Positions 31,951-41,755 of a stretch of 46,676 nt of DNA are shown one piece after another. The stretch's first letter is position 1, and each line of letters opens with the position of its first letter. Position numbers and translations under genes: made by a program. The stretch covers positions 1 through 46,676 of the forward strand of contig NZ_CAJYMB010000079.1 of NCBI RefSeq assembly GCF_913775985.1. Reading direction: 5' to 3'. The notes below the pieces were generated by a model, which saw only the letters and a list, made by a program, of their open reading frames with translations, did no database searches and was not told where the DNA came from. The DNA comes from an uncultured Pluralibacter sp. (GTDB taxonomy: Bacteria; Pseudomonadota; Gammaproteobacteria; Enterobacterales; Enterobacteriaceae).

Positions 31951-33162
31951 CTACTTCACCACCGGCATCTTCTGCAAACTCAGCGCTTGCATAAACGCAT
32001 CATCAAGCTGCAAATGCTGCTTCACCAGCTCAGGCGGCGTGCTTGCCAGCCACTGGTTCAGGGATATATCGGCGTAGTAATCGCTTTTAAACAGTTCAAG
32101 AAAGCGTAGCCTGGTTTTGCCGGTATTTTCGATATAGTGCCCCATCGCAAACGGGACATAGCCCACGTCGCCGGCGCGGTAGTCAAAGGTTCTTGCCTGG
32201 CCGGATGAGGCAAACACGCCCATTCTGCCTTCTCCTTCCAGATAGTACTGCCACTCGTCGTTGTTTGGATGCCAGTGCAGTTCGCGCAGGCCGCCGGGAT
32301 CAATTTCCACCAGCGCCGCGGCGATGGTTTTTGAAATCGGGAATACGGATGAGTCGGTGATGCGCACCGTCCCGCCGGGGGCTTTGATCGGATCCTGAGC
32401 CATCATGCGGTGGGTAAAGCGGATTTTTGATTTGGCTGAGCCTTTGATGGCGTCTGCATCGAGGCTGCCCGGCACGGTGCCGGCAAAAATATACTCGTTT
32501 TCCGGAGAGGGGAGTTTACTGAACGTCGAAACCGGCACCTTGAAGTTTTTCGCTAAAATGTCAGGCGGAATGTGCTTGAACCAGTCCGAGAGCAGGAAAG
32601 TGCTATCCTCATCGAATCCGCCATCGTCGAAAGCCAGCAGGAATTCGCAGCCGTCCGGACCCAGGCCCTGGATAGAATGGGGAATGCCGGGTGGGAAGTA
32701 CCACAGATCGCCTGCGCCAATATCGTCCACGAACCAGCCGCCTTCAGTATCGAACGCCGTGACCCGCGCGTTGCCGTAAGTCATGTAGGCCCACTCGCCC
32801 TCTTTATGCCAGTGCAGCTCGCGGATGCCGCCGGCATTGAGGCGCATATCGACACCGGCGATGGTGGTGGATATTCCCAGTTCCCGCTTTGTTACCTGCC
32901 GGGTCCAGCCGCCGCTGCCTTTGCGTACATGGGCATCGCTGAACGAGAAACGAAGGTTAGGCAGGGTGCCGCTGTCCGTGGCGGGCGGATCGACGATGTC
33001 GGGATTCTCAGCTTCGCGTATCGGATCGTGCGGACCGGGATCCCTGACGCCCGCAGGCCAGGATTTCACTTCGTTATCATGGGCGTGTACCTGCCCGGCG
33101 GCGAGGGCGACTGTGCCGCCCGCAGTGAGTGCTATAAAATCTCTGCGTGAAACGTGTTTCAT
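31951..33162 (-). CDS. Tat-exported bicupin oxalate decarboxylase
   Basis: 403 residues. Twin-arginine signal at the N-terminus ([12 protein letters not shown]), predicting export of a folded metalloenzyme to the periplasm. Two cupin domains each carry Mn ligands: HWHKEGEW with His117/His119/Glu123 and His162; HWHPNNDEW with His296/His298/Glu303 and His342. The lid that in B. subtilis OxdC reads SENST is DEDST here (184-188), keeping the catalytic Glu185, so decarboxylation of oxalate to formate and CO2 is more likely than oxidation. AGGAG ribosome site at the chosen ATG (33162). It points towards the repressor gene, 44 bases away. Confidence 0.9.
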   Translation of the reverse strand: MKHVSRRDFIALTAGGTVALAAGQVHAHDNEVKSWPAGVRDPGPHDPIREAENPDIVDPPATDSGTLPNLRFSFSDAHVRKGSGGWTRQVTKRELGISTTIAGVDMRLNAGGIRELHWHKEGEWAYMTYGNARVTAFDTEGGWFVDDIGAGDLWYFPPGIPHSIQGLGPDGCEFLLAFDDGGFDEDSTFLLSDWFKHIPPDILAKNFKVPVSTFSKLPSPENEYIFAGTVPGSLDADAIKGSAKSKIRFTHRMMAQDPIKAPGGTVRITDSSVFPISKTIAAALVEIDPGGLRELHWHPNNDEWQYYLEGEGRMGVFASSGQARTFDYRAGDVGYVPFAMGHYIENTGKTRLRFLELFKSDYYADISLNQWLASTPPELVKQHLQLDDAFMQALSLQKMPVVK

Positions 33163-33610
33163 CGTCGATCTCCTGAATTCATTTAAAGTCAGTAACATCC
33201 GGACACGCGCGGTTTTACCCGTCATATTTCAAGCCGCCTTCAAGCAACTCAAATTATTTAGGGTATATAGATCGAGACTGGGAATATCGCGTTACGGATA
33301 TGTAAAAATCAGGGCCGCTTGCTTTGAGGTGAAAAGATAAGTCAGGTAACTCAATTAGCGAGCTAATTAACATGCGTTTAGAAAAGGTGTAGTTCTGGAA
33401 TGGAAAAAATGATGCTATTAGCACAAATAGTTCATTTATTTGCGGCGAAAAACCGCGTTCTTTGGTGAGAAATATGTAACGGAGGTAACAAAGGATTACG
33501 TTTAACATAAAAAGAATGCGTGATTTACCCTTGCTCAGGCACGCGCGGTCGCACCGATCGCTAACATCAGCACTCTAAATCATTTACAATGCTCGCCTTC
33601 CGGAGGTGAG
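33163..33610. other. Intergenic region between oxalate decarboxylase and the DUF2946 gene
   Basis: About 450 bases without a credible gene; short frames on either strand lack ribosome sites and family resemblance. It must hold two divergent promoters, but I see no strong sigma-70 pair and no recognisable operator. Codon-free and AT-rich compared with the flanks. Confidence 0.5.
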
Positions 33611-34021
33611 ATGCTGCAGGGCTTTTTTAATCATTATCGTAACAGGCAGTACGCGGCATGGTTCGCGCTGTTTGCTATGGCGCTGATTATTGTTGCACCG
33701 CTTATCTCTGTATCACTGCAAAAAGATCCCATGAGCAGTATGCCCGGCATGGACCACGCGATGTCGATGAGTCACGGCCACGGCGATAGCGGCATGACGC
33801 ACCCTGCGTCAATACCCGCTCACGATATGGAGGCCTGCGGCTACTGCGTGCTGTTTGCGCACGTTCCGGGTCTGCTGGTAGCGCTGGTGCTGGTGCTCAG
33901 CCTGCTCATCCGGCGACAGCGGCTGCGTATTCCTCCGCCGCTGGTTCTGTGCTGGTACTTTTCCCCTCGTCTGCGCCCCGAAACTCGGGCGCCGCCACGT
34001 CTGTCAGCTTTTACCTGTTAA
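33611..34021 (+). CDS. DUF2946-type His/Met-rich membrane protein
   Basis: 136 residues with a GGAGGTG ribosome site. One hydrophobic helix (~15-36), a His/Met-rich loop (MSSMPGMDHAMSMSHGHGDS, ~41-73), then ACGYCVLFAHVPGLLVALVL with a Cys-x-x-Cys and a second helix, and an Arg/Pro-rich tail. This is the layout of DUF2946 proteins, which often lie next to PepSY and TonB-dependent metal-uptake genes. Copper binding by the loop is plausible but inferred. The PepSY gene follows after 57 bases. Confidence 0.8.
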   Translation: MLQGFFNHYRNRQYAAWFALFAMALIIVAPLISVSLQKDPMSSMPGMDHAMSMSHGHGDSGMTHPASIPAHDMEACGYCVLFAHVPGLLVALVLVLSLLIRRQRLRIPPPLVLCWYFSPRLRPETRAPPRLSAFTC

Positions 34022-34078
34022 TCAAAATTATCTGGCGCGACTGCGCCTCGATCCCTTTTGGCTTTTTGAAGGAAAAGT

Positions 34079-35443
34079 ATGACAACCTGCACCCCGCGCG
34101 CGGCATGGATAAACCTGCTGCGGCGCCTCCATTTTTCTGTTGGTCTGTTTGTCGGGCCATTCATCTTTATCGCTGCACTGACCGGCACGCTCTATGTAGC
34201 AACGCCGCAGCTGGAAAATATCATTTTTCACGAGGCGCTCACCGCTGACGGCCGGGGAGAGGCAAGGCCGCTTGCCGACCAGATTGCGGCGGCACAAAGT
34301 GCCACCGGCGATGATTCACCACTTTACGCCGTGCGTCCCGCGCCTGAAATGGGGGAGACGACCCGGGTGATGTTTCGCTCCGCTGAACTGGGAGCATCAG
34401 AGAGTCGGGCGCTGTTTATCGATCCGGTGACGCTGGCAGTGAAAGGCGATATGACCGTTTACGGCACCAGCGGCGTTCTGCCGCTGCGGATGTGGATCGA
34501 TAAAGTGCACCGTGCTCTGCTGCTGGGTGATTACGGCCGGGTTTACAGCGAGCTGGCCGCGTCCTGGATGTGGATTGCCGCCTGCGGCGGGATTGCGCTG
34601 TGGTTTTTTACCCGCCCCCGGCGGCGCATAAATAATCCGGTGCAGGACAATCGCCGGCTTCACGTGACCGCAGGATGGCTGCTGCTGGTGGGCATGCTGC
34701 TATTCTCTGCCACCGGCCTGACCTGGTCGCAGTGGGCCGGAGGCAACGTTGACAGGCTGCGGGCAAGCCTGAACTGGATGACCCCGCAAGTCAACACGCG
34801 GCTGGATGGACAGAACACGCAAAACGATCCTCATGCCGATCACCACCAGGGGCACGGCGGCATGGTTATGCCATCGTCCAGTCCGGCGCTGTATGACGCG
34901 GTTTTGCAGCTGGCGCGGCGCGGCGGTATTGACGCCAGCAAAGTGGAAATCCGCCCGCCCAAAGCCCGGGGCTATGCGTGGACGGTTACCGAGGTCGATC
35001 GCAGCTGGCCAACGCGGGTAGATGCGGTGGCCGTTGATGCGGACACGATGCAGATTGTGGACCGCACCCGCTTTGCGGATTTCCCGCTAATGGCGAAGCT
35101 GACCCGCTGGGGCGTCGATTTTCATATGGGCGTGCTGTTTGGGCTGGCAAACCAGCTGCTGCTTATCGCCTTCGGCCTGGCGCTGTGCGGGATGATTCTT
35201 GTTGGCTACCGGCTCTGGTGGATTCGACGTCCTTCCGCGCCGGCCGCCGGCCAGCTGAGAGTGCTGACAAAGAGCTGGCTGGAACTGCCTGCCGGCGGAC
35301 GCGTATGCACGCTGGTGATTGCTGTCGCGTTGGGGATAGCCCTGCCGGTAATGGGGGCCAGCCTGCTGCTGTTTGTGGTTATTGATGTGCTGCGCTGGCG
35401 TAAGGGGAGCCGCGGCGCACAGAGTGAAGTGGTTCGGCCTTAA
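34079..35443 (+). CDS. PepSY-domain inner membrane protein
   Basis: 454 residues, PepSY-associated TM family. Hydrophobic helices near 19-41, 160-178, 198-216, ~360-382 and ~415-440, with two periplasmic PepSY-like parts between (LFIDPVTLAVKGDMTVYGTS and VDAVAVDADTMQIVDRTRF). His144 (DKVHRALLLGDYG), His195 and DFHMGV are typical conserved histidines; some members are flavin/heme-linked reductases of metal-siderophores. A His cluster at 252-259 (HADHHQGHGG) echoes the metal-rich loop of the preceding protein. The AAGGAAAAG ribosome site fits the ATG at 34079. Probably one operon with 33611; a role in copper or iron handling is inferred. Confidence 0.83.
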   Translation: MTTCTPRAAWINLLRRLHFSVGLFVGPFIFIAALTGTLYVATPQLENIIFHEALTADGRGEARPLADQIAAAQSATGDDSPLYAVRPAPEMGETTRVMFRSAELGASESRALFIDPVTLAVKGDMTVYGTSGVLPLRMWIDKVHRALLLGDYGRVYSELAASWMWIAACGGIALWFFTRPRRRINNPVQDNRRLHVTAGWLLLVGMLLFSATGLTWSQWAGGNVDRLRASLNWMTPQVNTRLDGQNTQNDPHADHHQGHGGMVMPSSSPALYDAVLQLARRGGIDASKVEIRPPKARGYAWTVTEVDRSWPTRVDAVAVDADTMQIVDRTRFADFPLMAKLTRWGVDFHMGVLFGLANQLLLIAFGLALCGMILVGYRLWWIRRPSAPAAGQLRVLTKSWLELPAGGRVCTLVIAVALGIALPVMGASLLLFVVIDVLRWRKGSRGAQSEVVRP

Positions 35444-35485
35444 CTGTTAGTGGACAGCAGGCGGGCAAGAGCATTGTCAGTCTGC

Positions 35486-35503
35486 TGTATTTTTATCTTT
35501 ACG
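35486..35503 (+). promoter_or_regulatory. TyrR box 1 upstream of aroF
   Basis: TGTATT-N6-TTTACG, close to the consensus TGTAAA-N6-TTTACA. The farthest of three boxes, as in E. coli aroF. Confidence 0.75.
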
Positions 35504-35537
35504 ATTTAAGGGTTAATAAGGGGCAAAAAATAGCGTG

Positions 35538-35555
35538 TGTAAAGTAAAATTTACG
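35538..35555 (+). promoter_or_regulatory. TyrR box 2 upstream of aroF
   Basis: TGTAAA-GTAAAA-TTTACG, one mismatch from the strong-box consensus, just upstream of the promoter. Confidence 0.9.
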
Positions 35556-35560
35556 GATTT

Positions 35561-35592
35561 TGGATTGATATCTTTACTTATTGTGATATTGT
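35561..35592 (+). promoter_or_regulatory. aroF promoter with weak TyrR box 3
   Basis: TTGATA (35565-35570), 16-base spacer, TATTGT (35587-35592). A weak TyrR box TGGATT-N6-TTTACT (35561-35578) overlaps the -35, so TyrR with tyrosine would block polymerase here. Confidence 0.7.
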
Positions 35593-35649
35593 AGGTCCCA
35601 TCATCACCCAGAAAAACCTATCGCAAACGAGCCAGACAGGATTGCCATC

Positions 35650-36720
35650 ATGCAAAAAGACGCGCTGAACAATGTACATATCGCCGACGAACATATCCTT
35701 ATCACCCCGGAAGCGCTGAAAGCAGAGTTCCCGCTTACTGTCGCGCAGGAAGCGCAGATCGCCGAGTCGCGTAAAACCATCTCCGATATCGTCGCCGGAC
35801 GCGACCCGCGTCTGCTGGTGGTGTGCGGTCCGTGCTCCATTCACGATACTGAAGCCGCGATTGAATACGCTCGTCGATTTAAAGCCCTTGCCGCCGAGGT
35901 CAGCGATAGCCTCTATCTGGTGATGCGCGTCTATTTTGAAAAACCCCGTACTACCGTTGGCTGGAAGGGGCTGATTAACGATCCGCACATGGATGGCTCG
36001 TTTGATGTTGAAAGCGGTTTGAAAATTGCGCGCGGGCTGCTGGTTGAGCTGGTCAGCATGGGCCTGCCGCTGGCGACCGAAGCGCTCGATCCGAACAGCC
36101 CGCAGTACCTTGGCGATCTGTTTAGCTGGTCGGCCATTGGCGCGCGCACCACCGAATCTCAGACCCACCGTGAGATGGCTTCCGGGCTCTCCATGCCGGT
36201 CGGTTTCAAAAATGGCACCGACGGCAGCCTGGCTACGGCGATTAACGCTATGCGCGCGGCATCTATGCCGCACCGCTTCGTAGGTATTAACCAGGCCGGC
36301 CAGGTCTGTTTACTGCAAACCCGCGGTAATCCGGGCGGACACGTTATCCTGCGCGGGGGCAAAGCGCCTAACTACAGCCCGGCGGATGTAGAACAGTGTG
36401 AAAAAGAGATGGCGCAGGCGGGACTCAAACCGTCCCTGATGGTAGATTGCAGCCACGGTAATTCCAATAAAGACTACCGCCGTCAGCCTGCCGTGGCCGA
36501 GTCCGCGATTGCCCAGATTAAAGATGGCAATCGTTCGATCACCGGCCTGATGATTGAAAGTAATATTCACGAAGGCAATCAATCCTCCGAGCAGCCGCGC
36601 AGCGCGATGAAGTATGGCGTGTCGGTGACCGATGCCTGCATCAGCTGGGAGACCACCGAGACGCTGCTGCGTGAAATTAACAACGATCTGCGCGGCCATC
36701 TGACGGCGCGTCTGGATTAA
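35650..36720 (+). CDS. aroF: 3-deoxy-7-phosphoheptulonate synthase, Tyr-sensitive
   Basis: 356 residues, as in E. coli AroF. Joins phosphoenolpyruvate and erythrose 4-phosphate in the first step of aromatic biosynthesis. Metal and substrate residues lie in VVCGPCSIHD, GFKNGTDGS and MVDCSHGNSNKD. Asn8, reported as important for tyrosine feedback in E. coli, is kept (MQKDALNN). The three TyrR boxes upstream and tyrA 9 bases downstream identify the tyrosine isozyme rather than AroG or AroH. The operon is aroF-tyrA. Confidence 0.97.
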   Translation: MQKDALNNVHIADEHILITPEALKAEFPLTVAQEAQIAESRKTISDIVAGRDPRLLVVCGPCSIHDTEAAIEYARRFKALAAEVSDSLYLVMRVYFEKPRTTVGWKGLINDPHMDGSFDVESGLKIARGLLVELVSMGLPLATEALDPNSPQYLGDLFSWSAIGARTTESQTHREMASGLSMPVGFKNGTDGSLATAINAMRAASMPHRFVGINQAGQVCLLQTRGNPGGHVILRGGKAPNYSPADVEQCEKEMAQAGLKPSLMVDCSHGNSNKDYRRQPAVAESAIAQIKDGNRSITGLMIESNIHEGNQSSEQPRSAMKYGVSVTDACISWETTETLLREINNDLRGHLTARLD

Positions 36721-36729
36721 GAGGACGTT

Positions 36730-37851
36730 ATGGTTGCTGAATTGACCGCCCTGCGCGATCAAATTGATGAAGTGGACAAGGCGCTGCTGGCTCTGCTGGC
36801 GCGCCGCCTGGAACTAGTCGCCGAAGTGGGCGAAGTTAAAAGCCAGTATGGCCTGCCGATTTACGTTCCTGAACGCGAGGCGTCAATGCTCTCTTCGCGC
36901 CGTCAGGAAGCGGAAAAGCTCGGCGTGCCGCCCGATCTGATTGAAGACGTGCTGCGCCGGGTGATGCGGGAGTCCTACTCCAGCGAAAATGACAAGGGCT
37001 TTAAAACGCTCTACCCGCAGCTGCGGCCAGTAGTTATCGTCGGCGGCGGCGGCCAGATGGGGCGTTTGTTTAATAAGATGCTCACCCTGTCGGGCTATCA
37101 GGTTCGTACACTTGAACAGGATGACTGGGATAACGCCGAGACGCTGGTGGCCGATGCCGGCATGGTGATCGTCAGCGTGCCAATCCACATTACCGAAGAG
37201 ACCATTACCAGACTGCCCGCGCTGCCAGATGATTGTATTTTAGTGGATCTGGCGTCGGTGAAAGCTGGCCCGCTGCAGGCGATGCTGGCGGCCCACGGCG
37301 GCCCGGTGGTTGGCCTGCATCCGATGTTCGGGCCGGACAGCGGCAGCCTTGCCAAGCAGGTGGTGGTTTACTGCGATGGCCGACAGCCGGAAGCCTATCA
37401 GTGGTTTCTGGAGCAGATTCAGGTCTGGGGCGCACGCCTGCACCGCATCAGCGCCGTTGAGCACGACCAGAACATGGCCTTTATTCAGGCTCTGCGCCAC
37501 TTTGCTACCTTCGCTTATGGGTTGCATCTGGCGGAGGAGAACGTTCAGCTCGAACAGCTGCTGGCGCTGTCATCGCCGATTTATCGCCTTGAGCTGGCAA
37601 TGGTTGGGCGGCTATTTGCGCAGGATCCGCAGCTCTACGCCGATATTATTATGTCCTCACAAAATAATCTGGCGCTTATTAAGCGTTACTACAAACGCTT
37701 CGGTGAAGCCATCTCACTGCTGGAGCAGGGAGACAAGCAGGCCTTTATCGACAGTTTTCGCAGAGTCGAGCACTGGTTTGGCGACTATGCTCAGCGCTTC
37801 CAGAGCGAAAGCCGCACGCTGCTGCGTCAGGCTAATGACAGCCGGCAGTGA
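36730..37851 (+). CDS. tyrA: Bifunctional chorismate mutase/prephenate dehydrogenase
   Basis: 373 residues. N-terminal AroQ chorismate mutase (~1-90, [20 protein letters not shown]) makes prephenate. The C-terminal domain (~99-373) is an NAD-dependent dehydrogenase giving 4-hydroxyphenylpyruvate, with Rossmann motif [14 protein letters not shown] and catalytic-site segments [10 protein letters not shown] and [16 protein letters not shown]. Second gene of the TyrR-controlled operon. Confidence 0.98.
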   Translation: MVAELTALRDQIDEVDKALLALLARRLELVAEVGEVKSQYGLPIYVPEREASMLSSRRQEAEKLGVPPDLIEDVLRRVMRESYSSENDKGFKTLYPQLRPVVIVGGGGQMGRLFNKMLTLSGYQVRTLEQDDWDNAETLVADAGMVIVSVPIHITEETITRLPALPDDCILVDLASVKAGPLQAMLAAHGGPVVGLHPMFGPDSGSLAKQVVVYCDGRQPEAYQWFLEQIQVWGARLHRISAVEHDQNMAFIQALRHFATFAYGLHLAEENVQLEQLLALSSPIYRLELAMVGRLFAQDPQLYADIIMSSQNNLALIKRYYKRFGEAISLLEQGDKQAFIDSFRRVEHWFGDYAQRFQSESRTLLRQANDSRQ

Positions 37852-37916
37852 CTTATAACCTGAACAATTCAGGTTACGTTCGATGCGGTTCGACGTTTTA
37901 CGGGTCTATACTCAAA

Positions 37917-37947
37917 AGCCAGCGGGCATTCCCGCTGGCTTTTTTTA
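37917..37947 (+). terminator. aroF-tyrA operon terminator
   Basis: AGCCAGCGGG / CCCGCTGGCT stem with a CATT loop and seven T. It ends just before the ribosome site of the next gene. Confidence 0.93.
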
Positions 37948-37960
37948 TAAGGAGATAATC

Positions 37961-38833
37961 GTGGCGCAACTGCAGCAGCTGTTTGACTATACCGGCCATC
38001 TTCCCGAATGTCCGACCTGGAGCGAAGACGAGCAGGCCCTCTACTGGGCAGATATTCTCGAACGTGAAATTCACCGCTACCACATTGCCAGCGGCGAGCA
38101 TCAGGTAGTGCGTTTTCCTGAAGAAGTCGGCTGCTTTGCGCTGCGCGAACAGGGTGGTTTTATTGTGGCAATGCGCAGCGCTATCTGGCTCAGCGAGCCG
38201 GACGGCACGCTCGTTCAGAAAGTTTGCGACAATCCCAGCAATCCGCGCCTGGCGCGCTTTAACGACGGTGGTACCGATCGCGATGGGCGCTTCTATGCCG
38301 GCACCTTCTGGAGTCCCGATGATTACAACGGCGCGCTGCTGGTGCGCGTCGATAATCAGCTGAGGACAAGCGTCATCCAGTGCGATATTCGCGGAGCCAA
38401 CGGGTTAGCCTTTAGCGCGGACAGGAAGTGGATGTACACCTCGGATACGCCGAACGCGGTGATTTACCGCACGCCGCTCGACGCGCAGGGCGAACCGGGT
38501 CACCGTGAGGTTTTTCGCTGCTTTAATGCCGGCGAGGGGATACCCGACGGCGCGGCGATGGATGAAGAGGGCTGCTACTGGAGTGCGATGTACAACGGCT
38601 GGCGCATTGCCCGCTTCTCGCCTGAAGGAGAGCAGCTGGCAGAGTTTCGCCTGCCGGTGCGCTGTCCGACAATGGTCTGCTTTGGCGGACAGGATATGAA
38701 GACGCTGTTTATCACCACCACGCGGGAAAACATGCGCCCGGAAGAGATCGCTGCCTATCCGCTGTCCGGCGCCATCTTCACCCTGCCGGTTGACGTTGCA
38801 GGTATGAAGAAGCCGCCGTTTCGCAGTCGTTAA
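37961..38833 (+). CDS. SMP-30/gluconolactonase family protein
   Basis: 290 residues from the GTG at 37961, which follows AAGGAGA at good spacing; the open frame upstream would run through the tyrA terminator. A six-bladed beta-propeller sugar lactonase with the four metal ligands visible: Glu16 (LPECPTW), Asn101 ([13 protein letters not shown]), Asn147 (GANGLAFS) and Asp196 ([12 protein letters not shown]). Typical substrates are sugar lactones; the true one is unknown. It is not present here in E. coli K-12. Its stop overlaps the convergent pheA stop by 3 bases, so neither gene has an independent terminator between them. Read-through from aroF-tyrA or a promoter inside tyrA must drive it. 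Confidence 0.9.
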   Translation: MAQLQQLFDYTGHLPECPTWSEDEQALYWADILEREIHRYHIASGEHQVVRFPEEVGCFALREQGGFIVAMRSAIWLSEPDGTLVQKVCDNPSNPRLARFNDGGTDRDGRFYAGTFWSPDDYNGALLVRVDNQLRTSVIQCDIRGANGLAFSADRKWMYTSDTPNAVIYRTPLDAQGEPGHREVFRCFNAGEGIPDGAAMDEEGCYWSAMYNGWRIARFSPEGEQLAEFRLPVRCPTMVCFGGQDMKTLFITTTRENMRPEEIAAYPLSGAIFTLPVDVAGMKKPPFRSR

Positions 38834-39990
38834 GCGGGATCGACCGGTACCACGTTTTCGCCCGGGTAGCAGCCGAGCACTTTCATGGAGCGGGTGATTT
38901 CGCCCAGCTCTTTGAGCGCGGCCCGCATCGCGCTGGATTCCAGGTTAGCCTGAATATCCAGATAGAACATCTCTTCCCACGGATTCCCGTGAATCGGACG
39001 CGACTCCAGCTTAGTCATTATCAGGTTGTGGTTGCGCAGTACCAGCAGCGCCTCAACCAGCGCGCCCGCCTGCTGGCCGGTAGCCATTAACAGCGTAGTT
39101 TTTGCCGGCACCTGATCGGAGACATTAACGGCTTTGCGCGCCAGCACGATAAAGCGGGTAATATTCTGTGCCTGGTTGGCCCGGGCGTGCTCCAGCACCT
39201 GCAGACCGTACAGCGCGCCGCCGGCTTCGCTGCCGAGCGCGGCCGCTTTTGGCGACATCGACTGGGCCACTTTCTCCATGGCCGCCGAGGTACTCTCGGT
39301 ATATTCAATTTTCCAGTGCGGATAGCGGCTGAGGAACTGGGTACACTGCTGGAAAGGCTGCGGATGGCTGTAAACAGTTTCGATAGTGTCCAGATCCGTG
39401 GATCCGGAGACCAGAATGCAATGGTCAATCGGCACTGTCATTTCGCCTACAATGGACAGGCTAGTGTGCTGCAGCAGATCGTAGACGTCATTGATAGCGC
39501 CCGAACTGGTATTTTCAATTGGAACGACGGCATAGTCGGCCTGTCCGGTTTCCACCTGTTCGAAAATATCGGCAAATTTTGCGCAGCCGCTCTCAATAAA
39601 TTGCTCAAAGTGGCGGGCCGCGTACTGGCGAGCCGCGAGATGGGAATAGGAGCCTTTTGGGCCAAGGAAAGCAATTCGCGCCGAATGCGGATTGGTTTTA
39701 TTGAGATGCTGCTGGAGCAGCGCCTGCTGGGTCAGCACCGAGTCTTCAATGATCAGCTGAAACAGGCGGGTGATGTAATGCGCATCCAGCTGGTGGGTTT
39801 TGCCGATATTGCGCAGGCGATCGAGCAGATCGCGCTCCCGGTCAATGTCGCGCACCGGGCGGTGCGAGAGCAGCTTTGCTTTGCCTACTTCAACAGCAAG
39901 CGCGCGGCGTTCGGCGAGCAGGGTCAAAAGTTGTTCATCCAGCGTGCTGATTTTGTCCCGCAGCGCCAGTAAAGGGTTTTCCGCATTCAT
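38830..39990 (-). CDS. pheA: Bifunctional chorismate mutase/prephenate dehydratase
   Basis: 386 residues, as in E. coli, starting at [15 protein letters not shown] (39990); the ATG eight codons earlier lies in the attenuator tail. AroQ mutase at ~1-100 ([13 protein letters not shown]), prephenate dehydratase at ~105-285 ([34 protein letters not shown]), and an ACT regulatory domain at ~299-386 with [15 protein letters not shown] and [12 protein letters not shown] that bind phenylalanine for feedback inhibition. Expressed from the pheL leader by attenuation. Confidence 0.98.
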   Translation of the reverse strand: MNAENPLLALRDKISTLDEQLLTLLAERRALAVEVGKAKLLSHRPVRDIDRERDLLDRLRNIGKTHQLDAHYITRLFQLIIEDSVLTQQALLQQHLNKTNPHSARIAFLGPKGSYSHLAARQYAARHFEQFIESGCAKFADIFEQVETGQADYAVVPIENTSSGAINDVYDLLQHTSLSIVGEMTVPIDHCILVSGSTDLDTIETVYSHPQPFQQCTQFLSRYPHWKIEYTESTSAAMEKVAQSMSPKAAALGSEAGGALYGLQVLEHARANQAQNITRFIVLARKAVNVSDQVPAKTTLLMATGQQAGALVEALLVLRNHNLIMTKLESRPIHGNPWEEMFYLDIQANLESSAMRAALKELGEITRSMKVLGCYPGENVVPVDPA

Positions 39991-40014
39991 AGTATCGCCT
40001 TTCTTATTATTCAT

Positions 40015-40043
40015 AAAAAAGGCCTCCCGATTTGGGAGGCCTT
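40015..40043 (-). terminator. pheA attenuator
   Basis: On the minus strand AAGGCCTCCC and GGGAGGCCTT form a stem with loop AAATC and six T, 25 bases before pheA. It forms when pheL is translated without stalling and stops transcription. Confidence 0.93.
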
Positions 40044-40088
40044 AATGTTCGTCTTCGCATTCTTTATCTCGTGACGAATCGCCTCCCA

Positions 40089-40136
40089 TCAGGGGAAGGT
40101 AAAAAAGAATGCGAAGAAGAACAGGCTATTTTTCAT
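40089..40136 (-). CDS. pheL: pheA operon leader peptide
   Basis: 15 residues, MKNSLFFFAFFFTFP, with seven phenylalanines. An AAGGAA ribosome site precedes the ATG at 40136. Ribosome stalling at the Phe codons when charged tRNA-Phe is scarce lets an antiterminator form and allows pheA expression. Slightly different from the E. coli peptide at residues 3-5. Confidence 0.96.
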   Translation of the reverse strand: MKNSLFFFAFFFTFP

Positions 40137-40161
40137 ATGAGTTCCTTGACGTAGTGCAGTT

Positions 40162-40191
40162 AAAGTAACCGTACTGTTTTCGCGCTGTCAA
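40162..40191 (-). promoter_or_regulatory. pheA promoter
   Basis: TTGACA (40191-40186) with TACTTT (40167-40162) at 18 bases, or TTACTT at 17. The -35 and spacer closely resemble E. coli pheA; the -10 is weaker than the E. coli TATAAT-like version. Confidence 0.75.
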
Positions 40192-40211
40192 CTGTAAATA
40201 ACAGCTACAAT

Positions 40212-40235
40212 AAAAAACGCGCCCTGAGGCGCGTT
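40212..40235 (-). terminator. raiA terminator
   Basis: AACGCGCC / GGCGCGTT stem with a 4-base loop and a T run on the minus strand, 22 bases after raiA. Confidence 0.9.
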
Positions 40236-40257
40236 AGATAAACACAGTTGTGAAGGA

Positions 40258-40608
40258 TTACTCTTGTTCAACGATGTCAGCGTCTTCGACGTTATTAAGG
40301 TCTTTGACCGATGTACTGGCGCGACGCGCTTCACCTTTATGCTGCACTTTGTTGAGCTGCCTTTCCAGCTTGTTAATCAATTCGTTGATAGCAGTATACA
40401 TATCGTCGTGGCGCGCGCTGGCAACCAGATGCCCGTTTGGCGTGTTGATTGTGGCGTCAGCAACAAAACCCTGCGGCTCTTTGGACAGAACGATATGGGG
40501 ATTAATCAGGTGGGTTTGCCATTTATCGAGTTTGGCGAGACGGTCTGCGACATGCTGGCGAATGGCCGGGGTAATTTCCATTTGTTTGCTGGTAATGTTC
40601 ATTGTCAT
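40258..40608 (-). CDS. raiA: Ribosome-associated inhibitor/stationary-phase translation factor RaiA
   Basis: 116 residues (E. coli 113). RaiA (YfiA, Protein Y) binds the 30S A and P sites in cold shock and stationary phase and keeps 70S ribosomes idle as monomers. HPF/RaiA domain with [40 protein letters not shown] and the basic [20 protein letters not shown] helix. The acidic C-terminal tail ([14 protein letters not shown]) that distinguishes RaiA from HPF is present. Confidence 0.96.
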   Translation of the reverse strand: MTMNITSKQMEITPAIRQHVADRLAKLDKWQTHLINPHIVLSKEPQGFVADATINTPNGHLVASARHDDMYTAINELINKLERQLNKVQHKGEARRASTSVKDLNNVEDADIVEQE

Positions 40609-40833
40609 AAATTTTACCTCTTGTCTTTCCGTCTTGGTGATCCCAGCATACCGTTCCTGATGTCAAGTTGTGTGATGTAGATCACGTTATTTTGTCACTT
40701 TTTGTCAACGGCGCTTTTTTGTGAGTGAGGGCAGGAACAGGTCAATTAGTGCTTGAGGAAGTCCGAAAAGCGGGCCATAGTTGAATGGATTTATTGGTGC
40801 GCAATTGCTCCAGAAAGAATCCCGATCACAAAT

Positions 40834-40864
40834 AAAAACGGCAGCCCGCAGGCTGCCGTTTTTG
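40834..40864 (-). terminator. bamD terminator
   Basis: AAAAACGGCAGCC / GGCTGCCGTTTTT with a CGCA-type tetraloop, 17 bases after bamD; symmetrical enough to act in both directions. Confidence 0.92.
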
Positions 40865-40880
40865 TGTGACAGGTGAGTGC

Positions 40881-41624
40881 TTAGCTGCTTGTCTTGCTGC
40901 TGTTGGCGGCAATGATTTTGGCAACTTTATCTGCCTGCGCATTCATCTGCATTTTGCGGTAAGCATTTTCCATTTTCGGCAGCGCATCGCGGGTGGCCTG
41001 GGTATCCGGGTAGTTGCGCAGCATGCCGTCAACGCGGTTTACCACGGCAACCCACGCGCCGCGCGCGGTATAGTAGTCCACTACCGACAGCTCATATTTC
41101 GCCAGACGATCCTTGAGGAACACCATGCGCTTGTAGCCGTCTGTCGCATACTGGCTCTGAGGATAGCCGCGCAGCAGTTTGGAGAAATCGTTAAACGCGT
41201 CGCGGGCGTGCTGCGGATCGCGGTCGGAGCGATCGACGCCAAAGAAGCCCTGCAGCGCGCTGTCGTCCAGCGCCATGTCGGTCAGACCGCGCATATAAAG
41301 GACGTAATCAATATTCGGATGCGTTGGGTTAAGGCGCATGAAGCGATCGATAGACGCCTGAGCCAGCGGCAGATCGGCGTTCTTGTAATACGCATAAATC
41401 AGATCCAGCTGTACCTGCTGAGAGTACGGACCAAACGGGTAGCGATTATCCAGCGCTTCCAGTTGCGTTATTGCCTGTTTCCAGTTACCGTCCTGCAACT
41501 TTTGTTGAGCGGTCGCGTAAATTTCGTTCGGCGGGTTGTCAGGTACCGTTTCCTTTGAACCAGAGCAACCCGCCAAAGCCAGGCTCAGTGTGGCAAGGGC
41601 CACCAGGTATTTCATGCGCGTCAT
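40881..41624 (-). CDS. bamD: Outer membrane protein assembly factor BamD
   Basis: 247 residues. Essential lipoprotein of the BAM complex, bridging BamA and BamCE. Signal peptide with lipobox LALAGC (Cys19), then five TPR repeats (~30-230; [40 protein letters not shown]). The start [10 protein letters not shown] matches E. coli; the open frame 20 codons upstream is in the promoter region. Divergent from rluD. Confidence 0.97.
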   Translation of the reverse strand: MTRMKYLVALATLSLALAGCSGSKETVPDNPPNEIYATAQQKLQDGNWKQAITQLEALDNRYPFGPYSQQVQLDLIYAYYKNADLPLAQASIDRFMRLNPTHPNIDYVLYMRGLTDMALDDSALQGFFGVDRSDRDPQHARDAFNDFSKLLRGYPQSQYATDGYKRMVFLKDRLAKYELSVVDYYTARGAWVAVVNRVDGMLRNYPDTQATRDALPKMENAYRKMQMNAQADKVAKIIAANSSKTSS

Positions 41625-41755
41625 GACGTTTTGACTTTCCTCAGAATGTTTATGCGGGAGATTATCATTCCTGCTCCCGATCAAGACCAGCTACAATAGC
41701 ACACTATATTAAACGGCAAAGCCGTAAAACCCAACGTTAAACGAAGAAGCTTCCT

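Noticed and set aside
33254-33508. 84-residue minus-strand ORF in the gap after the oxalate decarboxylase
   Set aside because: No ribosome site, no family resemblance, AT-rich composition; looks like chance.
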